Positions 1 through 7,900 of a stretch of 64,000 nt of DNA are shown here, piece by piece (the stretch's first letter is position 1; each line of letters opens with the position of its first letter). The stretch lies in the NCBI RefSeq assembly GCF_040812395.1, contig NZ_JBFNXH010000016.1:1-64000 (forward strand), in the 5' to 3' direction. This DNA comes from Paenibacillus_E sp040812395 (lineage in GTDB: Bacteria > Bacillota > Bacilli > Paenibacillales > NBRC-103111). A model generated the notes under the pieces. That model had not been told where the DNA came from. It ran no database searches and saw nothing but the letters and a program-made list of their open reading frames with translations. The position numbers and the translations under genes are program-made.

Positions 1-193
1 GCTCTTTTTAACGATGAGATCCGTCCCACACATCTATAATTGTTACTTTTGAGACAGCCTCTTGATTTTATTCTGCACGCGCTGTAAGTTTGGCTACCGC
101 GAATCTCTCAAGACTTTTATCCTGAGAGGCTCAGGTCAATCCATTTTAGCTTTATGCTAAATCCTCAATATTCAGCAATGTTCGTCAGAACAG
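1..193. other. Window edge without a recognisable gene
   Basis: No convincing reading frame is seen. The stretch contains one short inverted repeat (CTCTCA...TGAGAG near 107-130) with no T-run, so I do not call it a terminator. It probably belongs to the same decayed mobile-element region as the next entries. Confidence 0.4.
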
Positions 194-370
194 TTACTTA
201 TAATCTTTTTCGCCAGCAATATAACCGAATCGATGCGGCGCTTCCAAGAGACTCATGACTGCACTTATCGTATAATCATCCAACCCATTCAACCATGTAA
301 TAACCTTAGCCGCTTTCACTGTAAGCCCGCGACCTACCAAAGCTTCTACTGATTCTGTTGTAATCTCCAT
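194..370 (-). CDS. Small hypothetical protein (58 aa)
   Basis: I do not recognise the family. The frame is open further upstream to a GTG at 415, but the ATG at 370 has a fitting ribosome binding site (GGGAGAG, 8 bases upstream). The leader before it (TTTGAATATC, then AAGAACATG and GGAG) also recurs before the neighbouring broken gene at 614, which argues that the leader is non-coding. The product is mildly acidic, with no signal peptide or membrane segment, and ends GEKDYK. It sits beside an integrase remnant, so it is probably accessory DNA. Function unknown. Confidence 0.45.
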   Translation of the reverse strand: MEITTESVEALVGRGLTVKAAKVITWLNGLDDYTISAVMSLLEAPHRFGYIAGEKDYK

Positions 371-461
371 AACAACTACTCTCCCATGTTCTTTGATATT
401 CAAACTTGCCGTCACAAGGCGGCTACAAATTCACCTTCATTATCTATTAAAGCAGCCCAAA

Positions 462-614
462 TTACCGCTTTTTATTTTGCTCGCATTTGTTGCAGGATAA
501 TTCCTCAAAAACGCCGCTGTTGTTCGATGCCTCTTTGCAGTCGTAGTCAGCATCTTCAAAATTGACTGATCCATCGAAATTTTCTTTAGAGTAAGAAATT
601 TAAACATGTGACAT
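462..614 (-). pseudogene. Small Cys-rich ORF with a stop at codon 5
   Basis: Reading from an ATG at 614 with a good ribosome binding site (GAGGGG, 7 bases upstream), the frame is M-S-H-V-stop. It then stays open for 45 codons to a TAA at 462-464. The downstream part is acidic with three Cys (DYDCKE, then LSCNKC) and reads like a genuine protein tail, so a single nonsense codon (TAA, 600-602) seems to have broken it. Restart at an internal codon is possible but no second binding site is visible. Family not recognised. Its leader is duplicated before the 58-aa ORF at 370. Confidence 0.4.
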
Positions 615-685
615 TCGGTTAATCCCCTCTCATGTTCTTCGATATTCAGACCTTCTCATAACGTGAACTCACTAAAGGGAAAAGA

Positions 686-719
686 AATAGACCGCTAGTG
701 AAAAAAGTAGCGGTCTATT
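686..719. terminator. Perfect 12-bp inverted repeat, possible terminator
   Basis: AATAGACCGCTA and TAGCGGTCTATT form a perfect 12-bp stem with a 10-base loop. On the minus strand the stem is followed by TTTCTTTT, as in an intrinsic terminator. No intact minus-strand gene ends here, so it may be a leftover of the mobile element. Confidence 0.45.
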
Positions 720-839
720 GTACATGGCGTAGATGTTACTAGCATCTGCGGCTTTTCTTATTTTTATAGATCAACCAAATTATTCATTTAAGTCTATAGA
801 TGAAGCTAACATAAATCTTCGAAGAGGAGGATTTCTTAT

Positions 840-1402
840 ATGGCTAGGATTCACAAAATTCCTTCAAAGAACGAACAGGGATTTAAGTGGGTTTGCGTAG
901 CCGATGGCCCCCGATCCCGGTAACAGGTAAACGGCAACAAATAACGCGGCGCAGACCTAAAGAATCAACCCTTTGATACCCACAAAACAATATGAAAGAA
1001 TATGAGCTCCCCCCACCTAAAACGGCTGGATCTATTCGTACCTTTAACATCGATGAGAGTGTGTTTGAATTGTTGAAGCTTCCTCAAAAGAAACAAGCTA
1101 AATTCAAAATGAAACATCGTCAAGATTTTGAGAATTTCCATGATAAGCATTTTGTATTCTACCGTGATAACGGATACCCATATATTCAAAAAACAATTTT
1201 GAACCGAATGCATCGGATTCTTAAGAAAACGTCAATTACCAAAGAAGCGACTCCTCATATTTTCCGTCATACACATATCAGCATGCTATCAGAGGCAGAG
1301 GTTGACCTCAAAACGATTATGCGACGCGTTGGGCATGATGACCCTGAAACAACAATGAAAATTTACACGCATGTCACGAAAAAAAATGAAAAAAGATGCT
1401 GA
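840..1402 (+). pseudogene. Broken tyrosine recombinase (phage/ICE-type integrase)
   Basis: A start at 840 follows a strong binding site (AGAGGAGG, 821-830). The first 27 codons (MARIHKIPSKNEQG...) resemble the arm-binding N-terminus of ICE/phage integrases, then stop at TAA after a C-run. Adding one C restores the frame to GKRQQITRRRPKES, so a one-base deletion is likely. The middle of the gene, including the first catalytic Arg, is missing. From about 980 the frame encodes the catalytic C-terminus to 1402: HIFRHTHISML (the H-x-x-R box), RRVGHDDPETT (the late His) and IYTHVT (the Tyr nucleophile). The gene therefore carries both a frameshift and an internal deletion and cannot make an active enzyme. 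It marks an old integration next to groEL. Confidence 0.85.
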
Positions 1403-1477
1403 TCAAAGATCAAAATCCATTTCGGAGACATCCTTGGAACCCTCAATTTGCAAGAAATGTGATTTTTTTGTGATTTA

Positions 1478-1505
1478 AATTTAAAACGGGCCCCCGAAGG
1501 AGCCC
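1478..1505 (-). terminator. Intrinsic terminator of groESL
   Basis: On the minus strand GGGCTCC-TTCG-GGGGCCC forms a hairpin with one G-U pair, followed by GTTTTAAATTT. It lies 37 bases after the groEL stop codon. Confidence 0.85.
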
Positions 1506-1541
1506 ATCATTACAGTGTTTATAATGGTTCTGGCGAACGAC

Positions 1542-3170
1542 TTACATCATGCCGCCCATTCCACCCATGCCGCCCATATCAGGCATGCCTGGTTTGTCTT
1601 TTTCAGGCTTGTCAGCGATGACAGCCTCAGTTGTCAGGAACATAGCCGCTACGGAAGCTGCGTTTTGCAGTGCGGAGCGTGTTACTTTCGCAGGGTCAAC
1701 GATACCTGCTTCGAACATGTTTACCCACTCGCCGGAAGCTGCGTTGTAGCCGATGCCGACTTTTTCGTTTTTCAAGCGCTCAACGATGACAGAGCCTTCT
1801 TGACCAGCGTTAGCTGCGATCGTGCGAACTGGCTCTTCCAGGGAGCGCAGGATGATGTTTACGCCTGTTTGCTCGTCGCCAACAGCAGTAACCTTAGCTA
1901 CAGCGTTGTATACGTTCACAAGGGCTGTACCACCACCAGAAACGATACCTTCTTCAACAGCTGCGCGAGTTGCGTTCAGAGCATCTTCGATGCGCAATTT
2001 GCGCTCTTTCAGCTCAGTTTCAGTCGCTGCGCCAACTTTGATAACGGCTACGCCGCCAGAAAGTTTAGCCAGACGCTCTTGCAGTTTTTCTTTATCGAAA
2101 TCGGAAGTGGTTTCTTCCAATTGTGAGCGAATTTGAGTTACACGTGCGCCGATGTCTTTTTTGTCGCCAGCGCCATCAACGATAATTGTGTTTTCTTTCG
2201 TTACGCGAACTTGACGCGCGCTACCCAGTTGCTCTGGTTTTGTGGACTTCAGATCCAAACCAAGCTCTTCTGTGATCACTTGACCGCCAGTCAGAGCAGC
2301 GATATCGCCCAGCATGGCTTTACGGCGATCGCCGAAGCCTGGAGCTTTAACAGCTACGCAAGTGAATGTTCCGCGAAGTTTGTTCACAACCAAAGTAGCT
2401 TGTGCTTCACCTTCAACATCTTCAGCAATGATCAGAAGTTGTTTGCCGGATTGAACCACTTTTTCAAGAACAGGCAAGATCTCTTGGATGTTCGAGATTT
2501 TTTTGTCAGTGATCAGGATATATGGGTTATCAAGGATAGCTTCCATTTTATCTGTATCAGTGATCATATAAGGGGAAGTGTAGCCACGGTCAAATTGCAT
2601 ACCTTCTACAACTTCAAGTTCAGTAGCGAATCCTTTGGATTCTTCAACAGTGATAACACCGTCGTTCCCTACTTTTTCCATAGCTTCTGCAATCAATTGG
2701 CCTACTTCATCGTCAGCAGCGGAGATGGAAGCTACTTGTGCGATGGATTGTTTGCCTTCGATTGGTTTTGCGATAGCTTTCAGCTCTTCAACAGCTGCTT
2801 TAACCGCTTTGTCGATCCCTTTGCGGATAACCATTGGGTTAGCACCTGCTGTTACGTTTTTCAGACCTTCGCGAATCATCGCTTGAGCCAAAACAGTTGC
2901 TGTTGTCGTACCGTCACCGGCTACATCATTTGTTTTTGTTGCTACTTCTTTAACGAGTTGAGCGCCCATGTTTTCGAAAGCATCTTCAAGCTCGATTTCT
3001 TTTGCGATCGTAACACCGTCATTGGTGATGAGCGGGCTGCCGAATTTTTTCTCAAGAACAACATTACGGCCTTTAGGACCGAGGGTTACTTTAACAGCAT
3101 TTGCTAATGCATCAACCCCACGAAGCATCGCGCGGCGTGCATCTTCACTGAACTTAATATCTTTTGCCAT
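1542..3170 (-). CDS. groEL: 60-kDa chaperonin GroEL
   Basis: Cytoplasmic ATP-dependent chaperonin that folds proteins inside a double-ring cage capped by GroES. The 542-aa length is normal. Seen in the sequence: the N-terminal KDIKFSEDAR and TLGPKGRNVVLEKKFG, the nucleotide motif GDGTTTATVL near residue 86 with its conserved Asp, IEDALNATRAAVEEGIVSGGGTAL near residue 395 with the ATP-hydrolysis Asp, and a Gly-Met-rich flexible tail (GGMGGMGGMM). It follows groES by about 100 bases in one transcript, controlled by the CIRCE element upstream of groES. The start has a good ribosome binding site (AGGAGG). Confidence 0.99.
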   Translation of the reverse strand: MAKDIKFSEDARRAMLRGVDALANAVKVTLGPKGRNVVLEKKFGSPLITNDGVTIAKEIELEDAFENMGAQLVKEVATKTNDVAGDGTTTATVLAQAMIREGLKNVTAGANPMVIRKGIDKAVKAAVEELKAIAKPIEGKQSIAQVASISAADDEVGQLIAEAMEKVGNDGVITVEESKGFATELEVVEGMQFDRGYTSPYMITDTDKMEAILDNPYILITDKKISNIQEILPVLEKVVQSGKQLLIIAEDVEGEAQATLVVNKLRGTFTCVAVKAPGFGDRRKAMLGDIAALTGGQVITEELGLDLKSTKPEQLGSARQVRVTKENTIIVDGAGDKKDIGARVTQIRSQLEETTSDFDKEKLQERLAKLSGGVAVIKVGAATETELKERKLRIEDALNATRAAVEEGIVSGGGTALVNVYNAVAKVTAVGDEQTGVNIILRSLEEPVRTIAANAGQEGSVIVERLKNEKVGIGYNAASGEWVNMFEAGIVDPAKVTRSALQNAASVAAMFLTTEAVIADKPEKDKPGMPDMGGMGGMGGMM

Positions 3171-3269
3171 GAATAGGAAACCTCCTCTAATTTAGAACAT
3201 GTACATAGTTAAGTAACAAAAACGGAAAAACTAAGTAGACTGCAAAACCCGAAACTATATCCTGCTAAA

Positions 3270-3551
3270 TTAGGCTAATACAGCGAGAATGTCGCTTTCG
3301 CGCAAGATCAACAGTTCGCGGCCTTCGTATTTCACTTCAGTTCCAGCGTATTTGGAGAAAATGATGCGGTCGCCTTCGCTTACTTCAAGCGGAACGCGTA
3401 CGCCATCTTTCAAAGCGCCTGCGCCAACGGCTACAACTTTACCTTCTTGCGGTTTTTCTTTAGCTGTATCTGGCAGCACGATGCCGCTTGCAGTCGTCTC
3501 CTCTTTCGCAACGGCTTCAATGATTACTCGATCACCTAACGGTCTGATCAT
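3270..3551 (-). CDS. groES: 10-kDa co-chaperonin GroES
   Basis: Heptameric lid of the GroEL cage. It has 93 residues, the usual length. It begins MIRPLGDRVIIEAV and carries the mobile loop that contacts GroEL (TASGIVLPDTAKEKPQEG, residues 20-37), followed by GKVVAVG and the C-terminal GRELLILRESDILAVL strand. It is first gene of the groES-groEL operon, with a CIRCE operator and a vegetative promoter directly upstream. The ribosome binding site AAGGAGG precedes the ATG. Confidence 0.99.
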   Translation of the reverse strand: MIRPLGDRVIIEAVAKEETTASGIVLPDTAKEKPQEGKVVAVGAGALKDGVRVPLEVSEGDRIIFSKYAGTEVKYEGRELLILRESDILAVLA

Positions 3552-3600
3552 GGAAAATAGCCTCCTTTAGAAATTGGTAATGGTAGTGTATGTTACATTA

Positions 3601-3627
3601 TTAGCACTCGAATGTGTTTAGTGCTAA
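3601..3627 (-). promoter_or_regulatory. CIRCE operator (HrcA binding site)
   Basis: TTAGCACTC-N9-TAGTGCTAA matches the CIRCE inverted repeat (TTAGCACTC-N9-GAGTGCTAA) with one mismatch. It lies between the promoter and groES, so the operon is very likely repressed by HrcA and induced by heat. Confidence 0.95.
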
Positions 3628-3638
3628 CAACAATTCTT

Positions 3639-3667
3639 ATGATACTCATTCTGGGAGTAATTTGCAA
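3639..3667 (-). promoter_or_regulatory. Sigma-A-type promoter of groES-groEL
   Basis: Minus-strand -35 TTGCAA (3662-3667) and -10 TATCAT (3639-3644), 17-base spacer. Transcription would start at or just before the CIRCE element, the standard arrangement. Confidence 0.7.
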
Positions 3668-3744
3668 GTCCTTTTACACATTTTTCATTCTTTCCGGCAC
3701 CCCCCTCATTGTATCCAAATGAAATGCAAATATTCTTCCATCTA

Positions 3745-3778
3745 AAGAAAAAACAGTCTGCATCCTGTGCAAACTGTT
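3745..3778 (-). terminator. Terminator of the tat operon
   Basis: AACAGTTTGCA and TGCAGACTGTT pair (one G-U) around a 5-base loop, followed by a T-run on the minus strand. It lies just after the tatC stop. Confidence 0.85.
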
Positions 3779-3781
3779 TGC

Positions 3782-4540
3782 TCATTTAGCCCCAAACTCC
3801 CGTTCCCATTCTGCGTCTTTCAACAGCTGCTTACGGTAGATGAAGCCGGACATAAATACGCTAAATTCATACAAAATAATGAGCGGAATCGACACCAAAA
3901 TCGCTGAAATCGCATCCGGCGGTGTGATGACCGTTGCGAGAACAACCATCAGCATATAGGCATATCTTCTGAACTTATGAAGCCGCTTCGGGTTCAACAA
4001 CCTTATTTTTGTCAGAAACATCACCACAATCGGCATCTCGAACACAAGCGCGAGTGGCAAAACGATATTGAACATAAAGGAAAAATATTGGGCAGCGCCG
4101 TACATTTCCGTAATTTCAAGGCTTTTGCTAATCGAAGTGGTAAAGTAAAAGGCCATCGGAAATACGACGAAATAACCAAAAGCTAAGCCAAGCAAAAATA
4201 AAATGAACGCATAAGGGACGTAAAGGATCGAAGCCCGCTGCTCCACTTCACGCAGCCCCGGCCTCACGAACGCCCAAATATGGTACAGCGCAACAGGCAG
4301 GGTAATTAGCAGCCCTACAGCCAAGCCGAAATTCATATACAGCCGCAGTGCGTCCCATGGCGAAAAAACATGCCAGCCAATCGTATCGGCTGGTGGAATG
4401 TTTTTCAAATATCGGATAATCGGTTTGGCAAGCACTAGGCCTCCCACCATGCCAATGACCAATACGATCATTATCCACATTAGCCGCTTGCGGAGCTCGG
4501 TAAGATGCTCCACGAGCGACATTTCTTCGTTCGTTGTCAT
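3782..4540 (-). CDS. tatC: Sec-independent translocase subunit TatC
   Basis: Membrane core of the twin-arginine translocase. It recognises the RR signal peptide and recruits TatA to move folded proteins across the membrane. The 252 residues begin with the typical SLVEHLTELRKRL, followed by six hydrophobic segments. FVRPGLREVEQR lies after the second segment, and ITPPDAISAILVSIPLIILYE is the family hallmark near the C-terminus. A start at the ATG five codons downstream (MSLVEHL) is also possible because neither ATG has a strong binding site. It follows tatA, as in minimal TatA-TatC systems of Bacillales, where TatA also serves the TatB role. Confidence 0.97.
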   Translation of the reverse strand: MTTNEEMSLVEHLTELRKRLMWIMIVLVIGMVGGLVLAKPIIRYLKNIPPADTIGWHVFSPWDALRLYMNFGLAVGLLITLPVALYHIWAFVRPGLREVEQRASILYVPYAFILFLLGLAFGYFVVFPMAFYFTTSISKSLEITEMYGAAQYFSFMFNIVLPLALVFEMPIVVMFLTKIRLLNPKRLHKFRRYAYMLMVVLATVITPPDAISAILVSIPLIILYEFSVFMSGFIYRKQLLKDAEWEREFGAK

Positions 4541-4620
4541 GTTTCACCAACCTAATATGGGATCTTTGAGCCAAGCTCAAAGCTCCTTATTGTGAATCGA
4601 GCTTAAATCAAGAACGCGCC

Positions 4621-4911
4621 TTAGTCCGGCAGCCGCCGCGTTGCACTCGCAGGTGCCGGCTCAGATGCCGCCGAGGAAAGTTCATCTTCCGGCGCGGCCG
4701 TATTCTGTGATGCGGCCGGCGTCTCAGCTGGCGTCTCGGCCGCCGGCTCTGCGAGCGGCGTTTCGCTCAGCAACTCGCGCGTGCCCTTCTTGAACTCCTG
4801 AATCGTGCGCCCCAGTGTGCGTCCGATCTCAGGCAGCTTTTGAGGGCCGAACAGGATCAAGGCCACAATGGCAATTAATAAAATCTCGGTGAAACCGATA
4901 TTTTGAAACAT
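4621..4911 (-). CDS. tatA: Twin-arginine translocase subunit TatA
   Basis: Pore-forming partner of TatC. It has one N-terminal membrane segment (about residues 5-20), the conserved FGPQKLPEIGR hinge, an amphipathic helix (RTLGRTIQEFKKG), and an Ala/Pro/Glu-rich unstructured tail that makes it somewhat longer (96 aa) than many TatA proteins. There is no separate tatB. It lies between a molybdopterin gene and tatC on the same strand. Many molybdoenzymes are Tat substrates, so co-transcription with molybdenum cofactor genes makes functional sense. Confidence 0.96.
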   Translation of the reverse strand: MFQNIGFTEILLIAIVALILFGPQKLPEIGRTLGRTIQEFKKGTRELLSETPLAEPAAETPAETPAASQNTAAPEDELSSAASEPAPASATRRLPD

Positions 4912-4931
4912 GGAACTTCATCTCCATCGAA

Positions 4932-5948
4932 TTAGCATTGATAAAATCCACCGTAGCCCATCTCGGTAATGTCGCTGCGTACAATCTCTTCTCCCGCGCA
5001 GATACGCGGGAGAAGCACGTCAAAGGACGTGTACGGGTCGTGCATCACGCAACCCGGCAGGCCCATGATCGGCACATCGCCCAGATAGCCGATCATCAGC
5101 ATCGAGCCCGGCAGCATCGGCGTGCCGTAGCTGACAACCCTTGCGCCGGCCATCTTGATCGCGCCTGGCGTACGGTCGTCGGGGTCCACGGACATGCCGC
5201 CCGTGACCAGGATCAGATCCACGCCAATCGCTTGCAGCGCGTGGATCTCCCGAACAATCGCTTCGCTGTCGTCGGACACGAAGCGTTGGTCTATCACCTC
5301 GGAGCCGAGCTGCGCGACCTTCTCCTTCACAACGGGGCCGAATTTGTCCTTGATTCGCCCCTTGAACACTTCGCTGCCGGTCGTGATGACGCCGACGCGC
5401 AGCTTGCGAAACGGCTTCACACTAACCACAGCCGTTCCTTTCTCTCGCAGCTCAGCCGCAAGCCGCTCGACTTCGACAATTTTCGCTTCCTCGACGATCA
5501 GCGGGATGACGCGCGTGCCCACTAATGATGCGCCGGGCTGCACAACCGCGTTCGAGCGAATCGTCGACAAGACGATTTGATCCACGCCGTTCACCGTATC
5601 GACGAATGCCTTGCCGATCTTCACGAGTCCGTGGATGGATGACTTCACGTTCACCTTGCCTTCATGAGGCTCGGTCAGCGTTACGTTCTCCCCCTGTATT
5701 GCTCTCGCCATGCGCTGCGCGGCTTCATCCTCATGCAGAAAGCCTGGCTGCAGCTCCATGACATAAATATGCTCTTTGCCAATGCTGAGCAGCGCAGGAA
5801 TATCCGCTTCCGTCACCTGATGGCCTTTTCGAAACAAACGTCCTTTAAACTCGCCAGGCAAAATTTGCGTAAGATCATGCGGCAAAATCATGCCGATAGC
5901 GTCCTCCACTTTAACCTCGCGCAGCATAGCATCCAATGCTGGCTTCAT
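4932..5948 (-). CDS. MoeA-like molybdopterin-binding protein
   Basis: 338 aa. The C-terminal two thirds carry a MoCF-biosynthesis domain: VGVITTGSEVFKGRIKDKFG near residue 188, LVTGGMSVDPDDRTPGAI near residue 248, and LPGCVMHDPYTSFDVLLPR near residue 298. The N-terminal part begins VKVEDAIGMILPHDLTQI, like the opening of MoeA, but the chain is shorter than a full MoeA of about 400 aa and lacks its C-terminal domain IV. It probably acts in molybdate insertion or pterin handling. The start overlaps the moaB stop (ATGA), so the two are translationally coupled. Family placement is firm; the exact step is inferred. Confidence 0.85.
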   Translation of the reverse strand: MKPALDAMLREVKVEDAIGMILPHDLTQILPGEFKGRLFRKGHQVTEADIPALLSIGKEHIYVMELQPGFLHEDEAAQRMARAIQGENVTLTEPHEGKVNVKSSIHGLVKIGKAFVDTVNGVDQIVLSTIRSNAVVQPGASLVGTRVIPLIVEEAKIVEVERLAAELREKGTAVVSVKPFRKLRVGVITTGSEVFKGRIKDKFGPVVKEKVAQLGSEVIDQRFVSDDSEAIVREIHALQAIGVDLILVTGGMSVDPDDRTPGAIKMAGARVVSYGTPMLPGSMLMIGYLGDVPIMGLPGCVMHDPYTSFDVLLPRICAGEEIVRSDITEMGYGGFYQC

Positions 5949-6445
5949 CCATGATCACCTTCTTTGCCCGTCAAAATGCCGAGCGCATGCGGAAGCTGAT
6001 CGATAATCGCCATTAAGTTCTCCTGAACACCCTTCGGACTGCCGGGGAGGTTAATAATCAATGTGCGTCCGCGAATACCGGACACTGCTCGCGATAGCAT
6101 CGCTTTCGGCGTCTTCTGCATCGATACCATCCGCATCGCTTCAGCAAAACCAGGCGCAACACGATCAACCACATTGAGCGTCGCCTCAGGCGTGACATCT
6201 CTAGGTGCGAGTCCGGTGCCGCCTGTCGTCAAAATCAGATCCGCCTGATAATAATCGGTCATTTCTATTAATGAAGCCATAATCTCATCCATTTCATCTG
6301 GAACAACCCGGTATTCAATGATTTCGCCTTGAATTTCCTCTTCAATCAGCTCGCGGATTACCTGAGCACTGGTGTCTTCTCGTTCTCCTCGGTAACCGCG
6401 GTCACTGGCTGTCAAAATAGCAACTTTCCAGTGCATCCTTGTCAC
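5945..6445 (-). CDS. moaB: MoaB/MogA-type molybdenum cofactor protein
   Basis: 166 aa, a single MoCF domain of the family that adenylylates molybdopterin before molybdenum insertion. Seen: VAILTASDRGYRGEREDTS near the start, the nucleotide-binding LTTGGTGLAPRDVTPEAT near residue 72, and LIINLPGSPKGVQEN near residue 130. The order moaC-moaB-moeA-like on one strand supports a cofactor operon. The stop overlaps the next start by four bases. Confidence 0.92.
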   Translation of the reverse strand: MTRMHWKVAILTASDRGYRGEREDTSAQVIRELIEEEIQGEIIEYRVVPDEMDEIMASLIEMTDYYQADLILTTGGTGLAPRDVTPEATLNVVDRVAPGFAEAMRMVSMQKTPKAMLSRAVSGIRGRTLIINLPGSPKGVQENLMAIIDQLPHALGILTGKEGDHG

Positions 6446-6477
6446 CTCTCCTTTTATACCTGAATGAGATAACCTTA

Positions 6478-6975
6478 TTATGAATCATTTCGTTGGAAAT
6501 CCCCGTTTTTGCCCCCTGTTTTGCTGATCAGCATCGTGGAGCCGATAACCATATCCTTTTCTACTGCTTTGCACATGTCGTAAACCGTTAACGATGCGGC
6601 GGACACGGCAGTAAGGGCCTCCATTTCAACACCGGTAGGACCTGTTGTACGCACAGTAGCTTCTATGTAAAGTTCATTGTTGCCGTTATCGCTGAATTGA
6701 ATATCGATGCCTGTCAAGGCAATGGGATGGCACATCGGAATCCAGTCTGACGTTTTTTTGGCAGCCATAATGCCTGCCACTTGAGCAACGGCGAGCACAT
6801 CGCCCTTTTTCATTTTGCCCAACTTGATTTTATCGAGTGTTTCACTTTTCATGAGCAAGGTGGAACGCGCCGTTGCGGTACGCTTCGTTTCCGTTTTTTC
6901 CGAAATATCCACCATCCGCGCTCTTCCTTGTTCATTGAAATGGGTCAGTCCCCAGGAATCGCTCAACGCACTCAC
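6478..6975 (-). CDS. moaC: Cyclic pyranopterin monophosphate synthase MoaC
   Basis: Converts the MoaA product 3',8-cyclo-GTP to cyclic pyranopterin monophosphate in molybdopterin synthesis. 165 aa, usual length. Family motifs: LTHFNEQGRARMVDIS at the N-terminus, KGDVLAVAQVAGIMAAKKT, IPMCHPIALTGID with the active-site Cys-His, and TVRTTGPTGVEMEALTAVS, then the catalytic Lys region (MCKAVEKDM). It sits 6 bases after fthC and 32 before moaB. No moaA, moaD or moaE is present in the window. Confidence 0.97.
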   Translation of the reverse strand: MSALSDSWGLTHFNEQGRARMVDISEKTETKRTATARSTLLMKSETLDKIKLGKMKKGDVLAVAQVAGIMAAKKTSDWIPMCHPIALTGIDIQFSDNGNNELYIEATVRTTGPTGVEMEALTAVSAASLTVYDMCKAVEKDMVIGSTMLISKTGGKNGDFQRNDS

Positions 6976-6981
6976 CTCTCT

Positions 6982-7614
6982 CTAAACTTGTTCGGATTTA
7001 AAAATCATTTTGCTCTCTGTGATTAATCCATCTACCCGGAAATCATGCCATGACGAAGGCACCGCGGAAATCAATTGAAGATCAAAAGCCGCCGCTACCG
7101 ACAAAGGCCTCTTCAACCCGCGCGCTGCAAACAACTGCATGAACCGGTCATAAAATCCGCCGCCGTATCCGAGCCTCCCAAAGTCCATGTCAAATGCGAG
7201 TCCAGGAACAACAATCATAGAGATTCGCGACAAATCATTCTCAATGGGCCCACCGCTGCGCGGCTCCCTAATTCCATAAGCTCCGCTTTCCAGATCTTCA
7301 TAGCTGCTCACGATATGCAAATCCATCGTCTTCGTTTTCGCTACAACTTTCGGCAGCAATACACGAATTCCCTGCTGCCAGCACCATTCCATGAACGGAG
7401 CAACGTCAGGTTCGGACCGAAAAGGCATATAAGTCATTAAGGTAGGGGACTGGAAATCAGGTCCGTGCGATTGTCCTAGCAGCCGCTCCGCAGTTAGCTT
7501 GACCACTCTTTCATGAATCCGCTGCTGTTTCAATATTCGATCTTCATTCGTTAAGGAGGCGCGCTTTTCTTCCATCTGCTTGCGCAATTCAATTTTCTGC
7601 TCCCGGATGTTCAT
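6982..7614 (-). CDS. 5-formyltetrahydrofolate cyclo-ligase
   Basis: 210 aa, homologous to B. subtilis YqgN and E. coli YgfA. It uses ATP to return 5-formyl-THF to the active folate pool as 5,10-methenyl-THF. Seen: the N-terminal basic helix KIELRKQMEEKR, TYMPFRSEPDV (substrate loop), and the signature MIVVPGLAFDMDFGRLGYGGGFYDRF near residues 130-155 that forms the ATP/phosphate site. It is the first gene of the probable fthC-moaC-moaB-moeA-like-tatA-tatC transcript and is 6 bases from moaC. Confidence 0.95.
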   Translation of the reverse strand: MNIREQKIELRKQMEEKRASLTNEDRILKQQRIHERVVKLTAERLLGQSHGPDFQSPTLMTYMPFRSEPDVAPFMEWCWQQGIRVLLPKVVAKTKTMDLHIVSSYEDLESGAYGIREPRSGGPIENDLSRISMIVVPGLAFDMDFGRLGYGGGFYDRFMQLFAARGLKRPLSVAAAFDLQLISAVPSSWHDFRVDGLITESKMIFKSEQV

Positions 7615-7791
7615 AGCTGCTCAGCCCTTCACTATAAGAGGAGTTGTTTCCCCCATTTTAACATAAACAAGGAAAAAAACTATACTCGTACGACAGGCAC
7701 CAGTAGAATGCGCTCTACAGCGCCATTAAATTGTTCACATATGATTAGCAACAGTCCTGATAGTAAAGGATGCTGGGGGATGAATAAGCCT

Positions 7792-7821
7792 TTTACGATC
7801 ATACCGCGCATGGTGTATACT
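7792..7821 (+). promoter_or_regulatory. Possible promoter of the ABC-F gene
   Basis: TTTACG (7792-7797) and TATACT (7816-7821), 18 bases apart, about 80 bases before the start codon. The -35 match is weak. The rest of 7615-7900 shows nothing else I can name. Confidence 0.4.
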
Positions 7822-7900
7822 AATGAATTAATGGGTTTTTGACCGCTGTTCCGGCGGAGTTCTTAATGCTTTCATTACAAGGCAGGAGGTAGCAGAGCAA

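Noticed and set aside
2133..3107. 324-aa open frame on the plus strand inside groEL
   Set aside because: It is antisense to groEL, has low-complexity Phe/Ser-rich composition and no ribosome binding site.
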